A stretch of DNA of 64,000 nucleotides. Source: Zerene cesonia (lineage: Eukaryota > Arthropoda > Insecta > Lepidoptera > Pieridae). Below, piece after piece: positions 1 through 10,956 of this stretch (its first letter is position 1; each line of letters begins with the position of its first letter). The stretch spans positions 4,712,001 through 4,776,000 of the forward strand of contig NC_052128.1 in NCBI RefSeq assembly GCF_012273895.1. Reading direction: 5' to 3'. The notes under the pieces are model-generated. The model saw nothing but the letters and a program-made list of their open reading frames with translations. It was not told the origin of the DNA and did no database searches. The position numbers and the translations under genes are program-made.

Positions 1-3000
1 GTCAAATGATTCCTGTCAAATTGTTATTTTGTAATTTGTGCCGTGATGAAATATATCGTAAAACTATAATGGTTTTGATTGCTTGCGAAATCTTGCGAAG
101 TCCTACATTCATGACGGCAAGAGGCAAACTAAATTGACCGAATTAGTTTGGTATGCTGGGGTTTTTATAGTATGGGTTTTTCCTCGATTATTTAGAATAC
201 TATATAATAATCATAGCTTATTCGTTACTAAGTTATAATGGAAAAACTAAAGGCCATCAAGCCTTGTAATTAGCTCTGGGTGTAAATATCGAAGTCTAAT
301 TCGTAATCTGTGGATTAAAGATGGCGTCGTCGAATACATTGAGACTTTTAATCGCTTTCTCGTATTTACCCATTTCAAAAGGGAAGCGATGTACAACGAA
401 CGATCAAATCTTATCTGACGATTTTGTATTGTTATCTTATAGTGAAACCTCTTAGCTATTCGTTGGCACAATACAGTGGCACAGACTTTCAAGTAGAAAC
501 AATGAGTATGAGATATCTAGAGCACTGCCTATTAGGAAAAATTATACACAGAAAGCCAATTTATTTAAGTGCCCGTTGCCAAGTTATGTTAGAAGTATAC
601 AAAAGTATCAAATCTCATCCATAACTTTTATATTTCAAACGTAGGACTTGAAACACACGTATTAGGTTTAGCCACAGCGTATAAGCTGTAGGTTGTGCGG
701 GGTTGAGGGGGGAGGGAGGGGTTGAAGGACGAGGCAGCGTCCTCGACAGCGCGGCCTGGCGCGTGCGCATTGCTTCAGCCGACTTGTGTCGCTCGTAAAG
801 TGACAGGGTCGCCATACTGTTTGAATATTGTTTGACAATTTTATATGAAATATTTCCATTAATATAATATGTATATTTAAAATAGTAGTTAACTTTTATA
901 ATATACTAGCTTTTGTAGTTTTTCTAATTTTTTATCAGTTATTGCTTGTAAGTATAATCAATACTAATGGATCCGACGATCCGACAAAAATCATTAAAAA
1001 CTATTCTTGAGTTATAAGTTGTGTAACAAACACGAATTTCCTTTAATAAATATGTTATACCACGTTTAATATAATATAAAAATTTATTATACCAAATATA
1101 TTTAATTCATTAATATATAGATTGTGGTATAATAATTCTATTATATAAATTTTTTAACGATGCTGTAAAACAATTTGTAATTATCGAATACAATCAACGT
1201 ACATCAATTAATATCGCCATTCATTCAAAGGTTTCATCCATGTTTGAGTACGTATATTCTTGAAACAAAGAAAATCAATTTGTTTACAAATTAAACAAAT
1301 GGATAGCTATACAAGACGGTAATATTAAAGACTTTCTACGGCTTCGTAAATGCGCTTATGCGACATGCACTTATAATATATTTTATTCTCAGTGTTGTTT
1401 TCCCTTAATATACCCTGAATTATTGGTATTAAATAATAAATCCTATGATGGCCTACAAGTATATTTTTCTCACCGCAAATATAGCTTTTCAAATGGTGTG
1501 TTATACGATTTCATTTTATTTGCGGAGCTTACATTTTCAGGTCGTCTCCTTAATAACAGATTATTCTATATCTTTACCATAGGTATAAATAATACTTAGT
1601 GTCACAATTTATTTACAATCGTATTAAATATTGTCCTAAACTTAAAAATTGCCTCTTGATTATATCCGATTAGCATTATGAGACATTTTAATTTATCGCG
1701 AACTTCCAAAAGTAATAAAACTTCGAGCCAGCTTGAGCACATTATCATAATCGTTTATGCTTTAAATTAGTCGCATTCTATCTCAAATGTTAATTTTGTG
1801 GGGGTCCCATCGTAAAAATACTATAAAATAAGTTTAGAACTTCTCAAACTGTCTATTATAGTTTAGTTGTAACAGCGGTTCTGTTGATTATGTGCTTACG
1901 TTGAATGCAATGGCAGTTAAAACTGTGAGATTTTCGGGTTTATTGCGTATTTATTATTATGTGTTATTGCTTAGTCACAGGAAGTCAAACGAAGATCTAC
2001 TTCGTACTGTATTTTATTGTTTTTGATGTACCTAAAAATTGTTAGAGCCGGAGGAAAGGTTTCTTCTGCTAATTTTTGAAAGAATTCTCCTTTATAGACA
2101 AGTTAAACACGTGGTCGATTCATTTTTACATATACGAACTGATTGCACTACTTTCAGCGCCCACATAAATGAAAACAAAATATTTTTAAAAGCAAACAAA
2201 TGAGAGTATATTCTTTGATCTCGTCACGATTGGATACATCATATTCCACGTTCCAGATAATTCCAATTGACATCTGAAGTTTTAATGTAGTTTTAATAAT
2301 CATGGGAATCTCATGGACATTAACGTCAATTGGCAGAGTGATCTAAGAACGAGGGAGTTTGTGGTCGAGTGGGACGCAAATTCATGTACATAATTGGTTT
2401 TCCTTCTGATGTAGGGTAATGTTAGTATTGTCTAGAATGACACAATGGGTTTTATTTTTATGTTCAAAATTTCCCAGCATCCAGTTAAAGGAAATAAAGA
2501 ACCAGTGATCTTTAAAAAAAAACACTATTATGGGTTTTAAGAAGAATTATTTAATGAAAATACCTAGAGATGGCATCTGGCAATGTTAAGAAAAATAGGT
2601 TCCAAGTTATTTTCTAATTTAAGAATAGTTAGAATTTTAGACGTTGTGTAATGGTGTATTTTATACAGTATCAGTACTACAAATCGTACCAAAATATTTC
2701 CCGCCATATCCCTCGAACATACCCACACGAGTGGCATAGTCGTAACTTGATATTGTTTTTACAGCCAGCGACGCGTGCGCAGCCGACGAACGACCTCAGA
2801 TATGGACCTTGAGTTAGCTTAAAATATAACATAGCCATACAAATGCTTAAGCGTTGATATTACTTTCTTAGTAACGAACGAATCGATTTCGGCCAGCGTT
2901 TAATCTAGAATATTCTTTTTAAAATTTCAGCTAGATGTTTCCTTTTCATTAACCTTAGAGCCACGGGTTGTATACGGTTTTTGCAGACTAAGTTTGATGA

Positions 3001-4504
3001 CTATTCATCTAGACAAAAGTCCTTGTCTGTACCTATATACAAGGAAATTTATCTATATAAAATATCACCCCAAAAGAATGAAGTGAAATTAATAAGCAAA
3101 ATTGTAAGTTTGTTTTTATGATAATAGACATTATTTATGAATAATTATTATTTCATTGTTGTGTTTTCCTGGTGTTCAATACACTATATTATGGTGGTTC
3201 TTGAAATGAGATGAGGATATTAAGATGATGACCTATCAAAAGCTTTTATTTTATCATTTCAATTGTTTTATAATAAATTTTGCAATAGACATATTAATAC
3301 GGAAAAAGTCATGCATAGTAAATGATAAGTTAATTAAAAACATGATATATATAGCAATACTTGTGTAGCAATCTATAAATTTGATTACCTCTCCCTCCAC
3401 ATTTTAAACGGTTTCAAAATATGATAATTCAGTATTTTATATCCAATACTATGATAGAAGGGCCATTTATCATTTGACGTGTGGGCGATACGAATGTGTA
3501 GCTAATTGTTATAATATTAATTAATCGTGATACTTGGTGTGGAATGTAGATATGAAGTTGCGTTATTAATCGTCTGAGAAATCGATGTGTAGAAGAACCT
3601 CCTTTTGTTTAATGTTGGTTATTATCCGTGGTTCGTATTGCTCTGGATTTTCTATGTCATAGCTGGCAACTGAGCTGTTACCAAAGCTAATGTTGATTGT
3701 TGATTTTTTATTAGTTTTTCTTTGCTTGTATTTAAAAATATTAATTTCCGTACTATTAGTACATATAGCTGAAGAGTTTGTTCGTTTGAATGCGCTAAGC
3801 TGAGGAACTATTGGAATGATTTCAAAAATTATTTCGCCATTGTATAAGCAGGTACGTAATCACGAACCCGGGGCAGACTGTTAATGTGATCAAAGCTATT
3901 GTTCCACAAATGAAATTGGCTTAATATTTTTATTATTCAGCCAAATCTCATTTATATAGCAATCGCATAAAACTTCGAACGCCAAAAATGCGTGTCCAAA
4001 AGTGCATAACAGTAATCCATGTAAGATGTAAACAGCTATAGTGATGCCATACCCCATTATGGGCTAACAAAGGCGAGGCTAGCACGTGATTTCCCGGAAC
4101 CCACCATTCCCATCCTCAGAAACCGAGATTTTTTGTTCGCTTCTCACGGGGGATGCGCTTTTTCTACGCATTCCTGGCATATTTGCTAACGCAGGTAGAC
4201 AATATCGTATACTATTTAATACTTCACGTTACAAATAGTAAACAGACATGCGGGAAAACCCGAGGGCGATATTATTATTACAGACCCATTCGTTTATAAA
4301 GAACTGAACTGTTAGGATCAACTTCTAGTATAAAGCAAAGTCGCATCCCGCCTCTGTCCTTTATATATGCTTAGATCTTAAAAACTACGCAACGGTTTAT
4401 GATGTTTTTTTTTTTAATAAATAGAATGATTCAAGAAGAATGTTTATATAAATAATAACATCAATTAAACTATTCCGAATTTAACAAAAGCTAAATATAT
4501 AAAA
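1..4504. other. Non-coding, AT-rich; nothing coding seen
   Basis: This is probably intron or 5' flank of kibra. Apart from the CpG patch at 688-815 and a short CGACGCGTGCGCAGCC run near 2768, I see no exon, repeat family or RNA gene. Short open frames here lack coding composition. Confidence 0.5.
688..815. promoter_or_regulatory. CpG-rich patch with GTGCGCA
   Basis: A GC-rich block (G run, GCGGCCTGGCGCGTGCGCATTG) stands out from the AT-rich surroundings. It could be promoter-like or a remnant exon; no splice or coding evidence decides. Confidence 0.25.
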
Positions 4505-4645
4505 CGCAAAGGTGACTGATTGCCTGATCTGGCAACGCACGGCCCGTACTACTGGGCCGATCGGGCTGAAATTTTGCATGCAAATAACCCAGGTATCATG
4601 TAGGCTTTCGCTAAGAAAGGATTATTCTAGCACCAAAGGTATATA
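4505..4645 (+). repeat. Lepidopteran interspersed repeat fragment
   Basis: CTGATTGCCTGATCTGGCAACG, GATCGGGCTGAAATTTTGCA and TAGGCTTTCGCTAAGAAAGG follow a pattern familiar from Lepidoptera repeats (CTGATCTATCAACGCACAGC... type). Only the 5' half is present. Confidence 0.5.
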
Positions 4646-5534
4646 ATTGGGGATGAAATTTGCGCCATGTACATGTAGTTTTGTGTGCCAAGTTGTGCTT
4701 TGAGAATTTCACAGGTTTTTATATTCTTATCAATTATTGATATGGACAATATAATTATTTTTTTACAAGTGTATGAACCGGTCCTTTAACCACTGCTTCG
4801 AATGACCGACAGAAGCTACTACATGATATTTCATTTGTTTTCATATTTGTAAAATACATTCTGTTATTTTCCATCCAACATTTTTTTCCATATAATTTAC
4901 AATGTCCGTTCAGTTTTACATAAATCAAAGTGTAAAGCCACAGATGATGCATTATGGAGCGAGAAAGGCACTTTAAAATATCTTTTAAAGGTTTTGATGG
5001 ATGTCATTCGGAGTTTTAAGTTATTACACAATGTAATTGAGTCCGTTTCTGATAGGTATATACTATAAAAATAAACTACTGATAATAATAGGTAACGATC
5101 TGAATACCACTGTTATGACGTAACTATCTCTATACATAAACCATACAGTGTAAAATATATTTAATAAGATTATAGAAGCTTATAACTTCACGCCGATCGC
5201 TTTTGATCCGATCAACCGGGTTTTAATATCGCCATAGAAATAAGCTTAAAAATGTAATATATAACATTCTTAAACTAACATCAACAGTTGAAACGCTTTT
5301 AAAACTCTACGCCGTAATTCATTTTTAATTTTTTGTTGCAACACATTCAATTATCGAAGCTGTCAGTGTACAAACTATAAAATATTATCTGTAATAAAAA
5401 GTCGTAAAATGTGTCGCGTCTGTTAATGCTATGTTCTGTGGCGCATTCCTCACTCGTAAGTCGTAACACCGGGAGCGAGTTCAGTCAGGCCCAATAATAA
5501 GAATATGAGTGTAAAAAAGGAATAAGCCGAACTA

Positions 5535-5575
5535 CGTTTCGTGCGCCTGCGCAGTGCGCGCCCGGCCTTCTGTCA
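5535..5575. promoter_or_regulatory. CpG-rich NRF1-like cluster
   Basis: GTGCGCCTGCGCAGTGCGCG CCCGG contains overlapping half sites of the NRF1/Ewg type (TGCGCA). Confidence 0.25.
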
Positions 5576-5744
5576 TATACTTTTTTTTACAACTTTTTCT
5601 CTTGTATCTCAGAGGATAATCGTGTGTAACGCAGAGTTTATTAATATGAAAAAAATGCGTTCGATCCTTTTGTTATAAAATATGTATGGTGCAAATTGAA
5701 TTTTATTGTTATGGTAGTTGTTTTCACCGTTATTAGATATGTAC

Positions 5745-5840
5745 AGATGGCGTATTCGTTGGATCGACGGACTGTCAGCGCGATTGACGTGGGTTCGATC
5801 CCGTGCATGGTTCCACAGATGGTGTGTTTTCATAACCATT
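5745..5840 (+). repeat. Possible tRNA-derived SINE remnant
   Basis: The stretch contains GATGGCGTATTCGTTGGATC and a B-box match GGGTTCGATCCC at the spacing expected for a Pol III promoter. It ends 40 bp before a perfect palindrome. It is too decayed to assign to a family. Confidence 0.35.
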
Positions 5841-5882
5841 ATCTTCTAAGAACATGCTATAGAATAATGTGTGTTTCCAATT

Positions 5883-5913
5883 TAAGATAACACCTATCAT
5901 AGGTGTTATCTTA
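5883..5913. repeat. Perfect 31-bp palindrome
   Basis: TAAGATAACACCTAT and its exact reverse complement are separated by one C. Confidence 0.9.
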
Positions 5914-8339
5914 GAGAAAGGCATATGACATTATTTTACTATTTTATATTTGTGTTTTGTGTTTCAAATTTTATTGTTAGTTTCATAGCGTTTTGTAGGT
6001 TTTGTTTTAAATTGCGTTATTATTTAATTATGAGACTCAAATTACATAACGTGGTTAAAAACGCAAGTAGGAAATTAAAAGGCCAATATTAATTTGCGCC
6101 TACCTTAACGTTTGTAAAGGTCAATGCAAAATCTAGAGATATTTATAAATTTCGCTGCGCAATTCATTCGACTCAAAGAATGTTGCTTCATTTACAATTT
6201 TTACCGTAGTAATAATGCCTTTGTTTTTTAGTACTATTTTCTCAAGTTTGTCTCTATCTGAGGCCTGCATGCAAATTGGCTATAATGAATAGCCTCGATG
6301 TTTTACGATTACATCGCATAAACGGCCACCGCTAGCTCAGGTTTTTAAAATATTAAAGCACCAATTAGTGTATAGTAACGATAGCAAATTGTCGATGGAT
6401 TGCCGGTCGGGCGGAGGGACGGGGCGTTCGGCATTCGAGGAATTTTAATCGCATCCAAGCCTCTGACGCTGCTCGGGCCGAAACTAATAAAAACAAAACG
6501 TAACTACGCCCCGGGCAGGTTGGATTTCGGATATGAAAGTCCATCTAGCTTTTGATTAACTTCCATTGAAGGTATCTAAAAATTACACTTTCCAAACATA
6601 TCTGGATAGAATTATGGTTGAAAATATTAAAGTATACGTGTTGATAGACATTATTTCAAGGTTTTTAAAGATTTTGATAAACTTAGAGGAAAGTCAGTAT
6701 AACCGCTTCCAGAAGATAGGCAAAGAGGTAAAAAAACATAAAATTAGTTCCGTGGAGAAGCGGGTGCAACAGAGATGGGTATATATATAAGAATTCACAA
6801 AAGTTAGAGGGAGATAGAAATGTAGTGAGTTGAAAAGCAACCGGTCTGGGGGAGACAGATGCGCTCCTTGAATCCCCTACGGCAATCTTACAGATTCCAA
6901 CTATAAGAAAATAATTATTAAAAACAATTCCAGCGAAGCCTTTACAATCATTGTTACTTTACATAAGAAATAAAATTGCTTCCGAGGCGAGATAATTTGC
7001 ATAACCTCTGCGAAAGGTTTTAATTTAAATGCTTTTGGAGTTTCGAGAATTATAGCGCAATGATAAAAAGTATATGAGTTATTATAACGTATCATTGGGC
7101 CACAGTATTATTTAGTCTGGAATTTAAATTTGTCGCATCCTAAAGCTGTATAAATGCCTAAGTTTCACCATTTAACGCACAGCAGATGCTTTGGCTTAGA
7201 CTTCAGTTCACCGGATTTTTTTGTAGGCGTATCTCAACAAAAAACACCACACTATTAGTCGTACATACCGCTCGCTGGAATGTAGGCACCGGGCCAAATT
7301 ACCTGTCTGCTATGTACCGCTCAACTTAGAATATTATGAATTACTTTTATAGCATCTCAACTCATCGTTTTACCGTCTAGAAACGTAGCAGTTAATTCTG
7401 CCCCTTTTGGAGTTCTTGAATTAATGAACCTACTTTCAATTACTTATACCATATATCAAACGGTGATCGTAAATTACAGAGGTACACAGTCTTTTCTTTG
7501 TGTATAGCCCTTTTCTCTAGCATACGTGACAGATGTCTTTAAATTATAACTTGTCGATATCTTAACGATAATGCATTAAGCTATTTAAATATATTGGACA
7601 CGCTACATGTTTACTCTGTAGAAATTGTGATGCAAAATTATCGAGCTCACAACCAAATATAATCGAAATATTATGTAAATTGAGACGACGCGTTATTATT
7701 CATAATCTTGCTGTTCTGTAAACATCACCTACGATGATACTCATTTGAATACGTATGATATAGCAATTTTAGTCGCGGCTAAGCCGGCGTTAAGCGAGAC
7801 AGGATCGTGAATGCGTTAAGGAATTCCGGAACAAAAATGTACGCGTCTACCTGCAGCATGCCAGATGTGCTCGGAGCCGCTTGCATTCCGACATTAAAGT
7901 ACGTAAATTGATTACGTGGAAAATCTGAGAAAATCGCGCATAAGTGGCAGCATAACTGTCGTGTCTACGCGTCGCGACGGCCGATATTAAATTGTTGGAT
8001 AGCCGACATCAAAGGAACTACATTCAGTCCATATGTGGATAAATTGATTGGAACGATGTTTTGTTTATTTATTGCACGTGTACGATGTATGAAATATTCG
8101 TCTGGCCGGGTCATGTTATTAAAAGTTTTATATCACATTCCGTTTTTTTGGTATGCGCTTTAAATTATAGATATCGAAGCATATTTGATTTATTGATGTG
8201 TTTTTACATATTATAATACAATTTGATGTCATAAATAATATTAGTTTACCATATTTTAGCGATTTGAATTGCGATTTTTTTATTTATTTTTGATTATTAC
8301 AACATAACCTTTTAAAGATGTTAAGAGAAATGGAATGAG

Positions 8340-8617
8340 GAATTCTTTATTGAATGATTCGCGTGCGGAGGACACGGGACGAGGTCACGGCAGTCCGTTA
8401 CGGAGCCGGGCCGGCATAGCTGACTCTGCGTTTCGTCGAACTTATTACGACAGATGGCCAAAGAGGAGGCGGGTGCGGGACGCCGGCCCTTCGGAGAGAT
8501 CGACCTCCGAAATGCGCCCGAGATTGCATTCTTTCGGCGGCGCGGGCGCATTCCTCTGCGCGCCATCCGAGCTCCGCGCGTCCGCGCCAGTCGTCGCTCG
8601 CCCTTTTGGGGGTTAAG
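8340..8617 (+). promoter_or_regulatory. CpG-rich island upstream of candidate exon
   Basis: This stretch is much richer in CG dinucleotides than its surroundings and leads straight into the candidate start codons at 8618/8645. It would fit a promoter plus 5' UTR. No TATA box is obvious. Reading frames here on the other strand are shadows of the GC richness. Confidence 0.3.
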
Positions 8618-9169
8618 ATGTGTCCGTTGCGACGGGCGTTCACAATGTGGTCCCAACCGCCGCCCCCTGAGCCCGAGCTGGAGCCGACGATCCGCGCGCG
8701 CGCCGCCTCCGTAGGCACCCACCCCTGCCTGCGCAAGTGTTCCCGGCAAATCGCGAGAATGGTCCGCAGTGAACCCTCCGAATACGGAGTCAGAGTTGAC
8801 CCAACGTCCACTCGCCCTCCCGGTCTATGCGTCCGCGACGAACCGCAGTATCAAAACTTAGACGAACTCCGCAAGCGACCGGAGTACGCAAATTTGGATG
8901 AAATCAGCCGCGAGTTCGGTTATCGTTTGTGTCCTGAGGGTCAGAACTTGGAGGATGAAGCTATCTACGAAAATATACTATCCGTTAGGCAGATACGATC
9001 TGCGGAAGTGCGTTTAGTGCCAGTGTCGGAGGTGCCTTACTACGAAGGCCAAGGTTACGTGGCGACCCAAGTGCTGAGCAGGAATGGCACGTTCCCTCAG
9101 TGCCCTCCGCATACATGGAGCCGCTTGCAGCATGCCGGCCGGATGACGGGATCGTTGCGGCTTTTCACT
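8618..9169 (+). CDS. Candidate coding exon with three YxN motifs; possible alternative kibra first exon
   Basis: A GC-rich reading frame is open from 8420 to 9199. Likely starts are ATG 8618 (MCPLRRAF) or ATG 8645 (MWSQPPPPEP, with A at -3). From 8618 to a GT donor after 9169 (ACT|GTAAAT) it encodes 184 residues. The first part is Pro/Arg-rich. The middle carries YQNL (Y78), YANL (Y90) and YENI (Y117), all fitting the pY-x-N-x consensus bound by Grb2/Drk SH2 domains. The donor is phase 0, which matches kibra exon a at 10848. I do not recognise the protein. It could be a kibra isoform N terminus that lacks the WW domains, a separate single-exon gene of 197 codons, or an exon of a nested gene. 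Codon use and composition favour real coding over chance. Confidence 0.5.
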
Positions 9170-10077
9170 GTAAATATTGACTCTTATCATTGGATGTAAT
9201 TGTAAATTATTGGTAGAATACGTAGATAGATAGATACTTGTTACTCTATGTCCTGAGACAATATACTAGACTACGTAATATCGTTAATTTTATTTAAACA
9301 TTTCAAGTCAAATATTTCATCAGTAAGTCAAGTTCAATGTCGCATATTAGGGTGGTATTCAAGTCAGGTTTAGCGGAGCTAAAACCGGCGAGTAAAAGGT
9401 CGGATTCTTAGCGGTAATTTCATTTATATACGAATTCAATTTCTTTCGCGAGCAGGATACGCGGAGATGCGGCCAGTTTTTATACAACATTCCGAGCAAA
9501 AACCTGCGTATAATGCCTTCTGTTTGCGCCCGCAAAAAACTAACTCACAGAATTCGGTTTTAATAACTGGTTAATCTCCGATCTGTGGAATTTGTTATGA
9601 CTCCGTGAAATATTTTGACCCTCTTTACGTTTTTATTGCAAATAATATAACTTATGAGCTTATTCGCGTTTACATAGCCATGCCATTTTGGAATGATCTT
9701 AGTTTATGGTTGATTTTATTGTGGGAATACTTTGTTTTAAGCGATACTTTGTGAAATACAATTAAATGTTACTGGCGTTTTATGTGAACGTTAAGACGTG
9801 TTACTGTATAATGAACTAGTGGAAATATTTGAAAATAGCACTTTATTGCCATCCTACATAAATTTGTTTGATCGTCTATAATCTATTTATATTTGATTTT
9901 GTTTCTACATAGTATAACAACGTATGCAATAGCAAATACATACATACGTTACAGAATTCCATCTCTTTAGAATAGCTTTACGCATAGCCATAAATCTGAT
10001 TGCATATTATATAAAATTCGATTATAAAGTTCAGTTTATTGACTTATAAAACGTATTAAGATTCCAATCTCAACATA

Positions 10078-10261
10078 TCTTATATATAAAATTCTCGTGT
10101 CACAATGTTAGTCTCTATACTCCTCCGAAACGGCTTGGCCGATTCCTCTGAAATTTGGTAAGCATATTGGGTAGGTCTGAGAATCGGCCAACATCTATTT
10201 TTTATCCCGATATTCCTACGGGATACGGACTTACGCGGGTGAAACCGCGGGGCGCAGCTAG
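10078..10261 (+). mobile_element. Non-autonomous Helitron (Lep1-type), ATAAAATTCTCGTGTCAC head
   Basis: It starts TCTTATATATAAAATTCTCG and ends with the hairpin CGCGGgtgaaaCCGCG followed 8 bases later by CTAG, inserted between A and T as Helitrons do. The head differs from the AAATGCGAAAGTTTG copies, but the last 80 bases are the same. Confidence 0.75.
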
Positions 10262-10847
10262 TATAGATATAGAATAATACAGGGATAACATATTACGTCA
10301 TACGAAACAACAATTATTGTGTTTCGATTTAAATAAATACGCGTCGTCAGAACAATTGTGGGTTTAACTTTTATTGCCCGGATTTGGCGATTTAATTGTA
10401 AATGTAATTGAATATGTATGAAATATTAATGTTGGAGTATGATTATTATTACAAAGTGCAAAAAATATAAAAATGGAATAATAACGAATTCTTAATTAAA
10501 TGAAACCAAATTCTGATAAAAAAAAAAACTGTTTTTAATGTGTTTTGTTCGTCGTGTAATTTATTATTATAATGCAACATGCAAAATAAGCTAAATTTAT
10601 TTAGAATTAATGTATGTGGGTCTATATTTGAAAAACGTATGCTAGGTATACGCTACGAATTCTGAAGCGTTATATAGATAAATAAAAATGAATAGCCAAA
10701 TGTGTTGCTAAGTGTTAAACTCGAGAACGGCTCGACCAATTTGGCTAAGTTCGTAAGTTGCTTTAGGAGAGAAAAACGCATAAAAAAATAAATTTAATTA
10801 TTATATCCAAATGTTATATTATTAATATATTATTCATTTGTTTGCAG

Positions 10848-10956
10848 GCAAAGCGAGAAATGTACGATGTTAAGAAGCAAAGGCTGTGTCTAGCTCAAGA
10901 TGAGTACAAGCACCTAAACAACGCCTTGTCGACCCTCGCAGCTTCTAGAACCAGCT
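10848..10956 (+). CDS. kibra: kibra exon a (coiled coil)
   Basis: This exon encodes AKREMYDVKKQRLCLAQDEY and following residues, the segment just after the WW domains in Kibra proteins. The acceptor is TTTGCAG and the donor is GTAAGT. It enters in phase 0 and leaves in phase 1. The phase-0 entry means any upstream exon ending in phase 0 can be joined, including the candidate exon at 8618-9169. Confidence 0.88.

Larger units (their letters stand above)
4646..8339. other. Non-coding; no gene seen
   Basis: It holds the SINE-like remnant (5.75 kb), the palindrome (5.88 kb) and moderately CpG-rich stretches near 6390-6520 and 7770-8000. These last could be conserved regulatory DNA, but no motif decides. 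Confidence 0.45.

Noticed and set aside
247..492. 81-codon minus-strand frame, transposase-like at first sight
   Set aside because: The Arg/Leu-rich peptide has no catalytic motif and the DNA is AT-rich with no terminal repeats.
5791..5801. Possible tRNA gene because of GGTTCGATCC
   Set aside because: No acceptor stem or cloverleaf can be drawn around it; it fits a SINE-like remnant instead. The same applies to the B boxes at 26.9, 41.5, 42.3 and 55.2 kb.
8398..8811. Long reading frames on the minus strand (and other frames) across the GC-rich block
   Set aside because: They overlap the plus-strand frame; GC-rich DNA has few stop codons, and their Arg/Pro/Ala-rich peptides look like antisense shadows.
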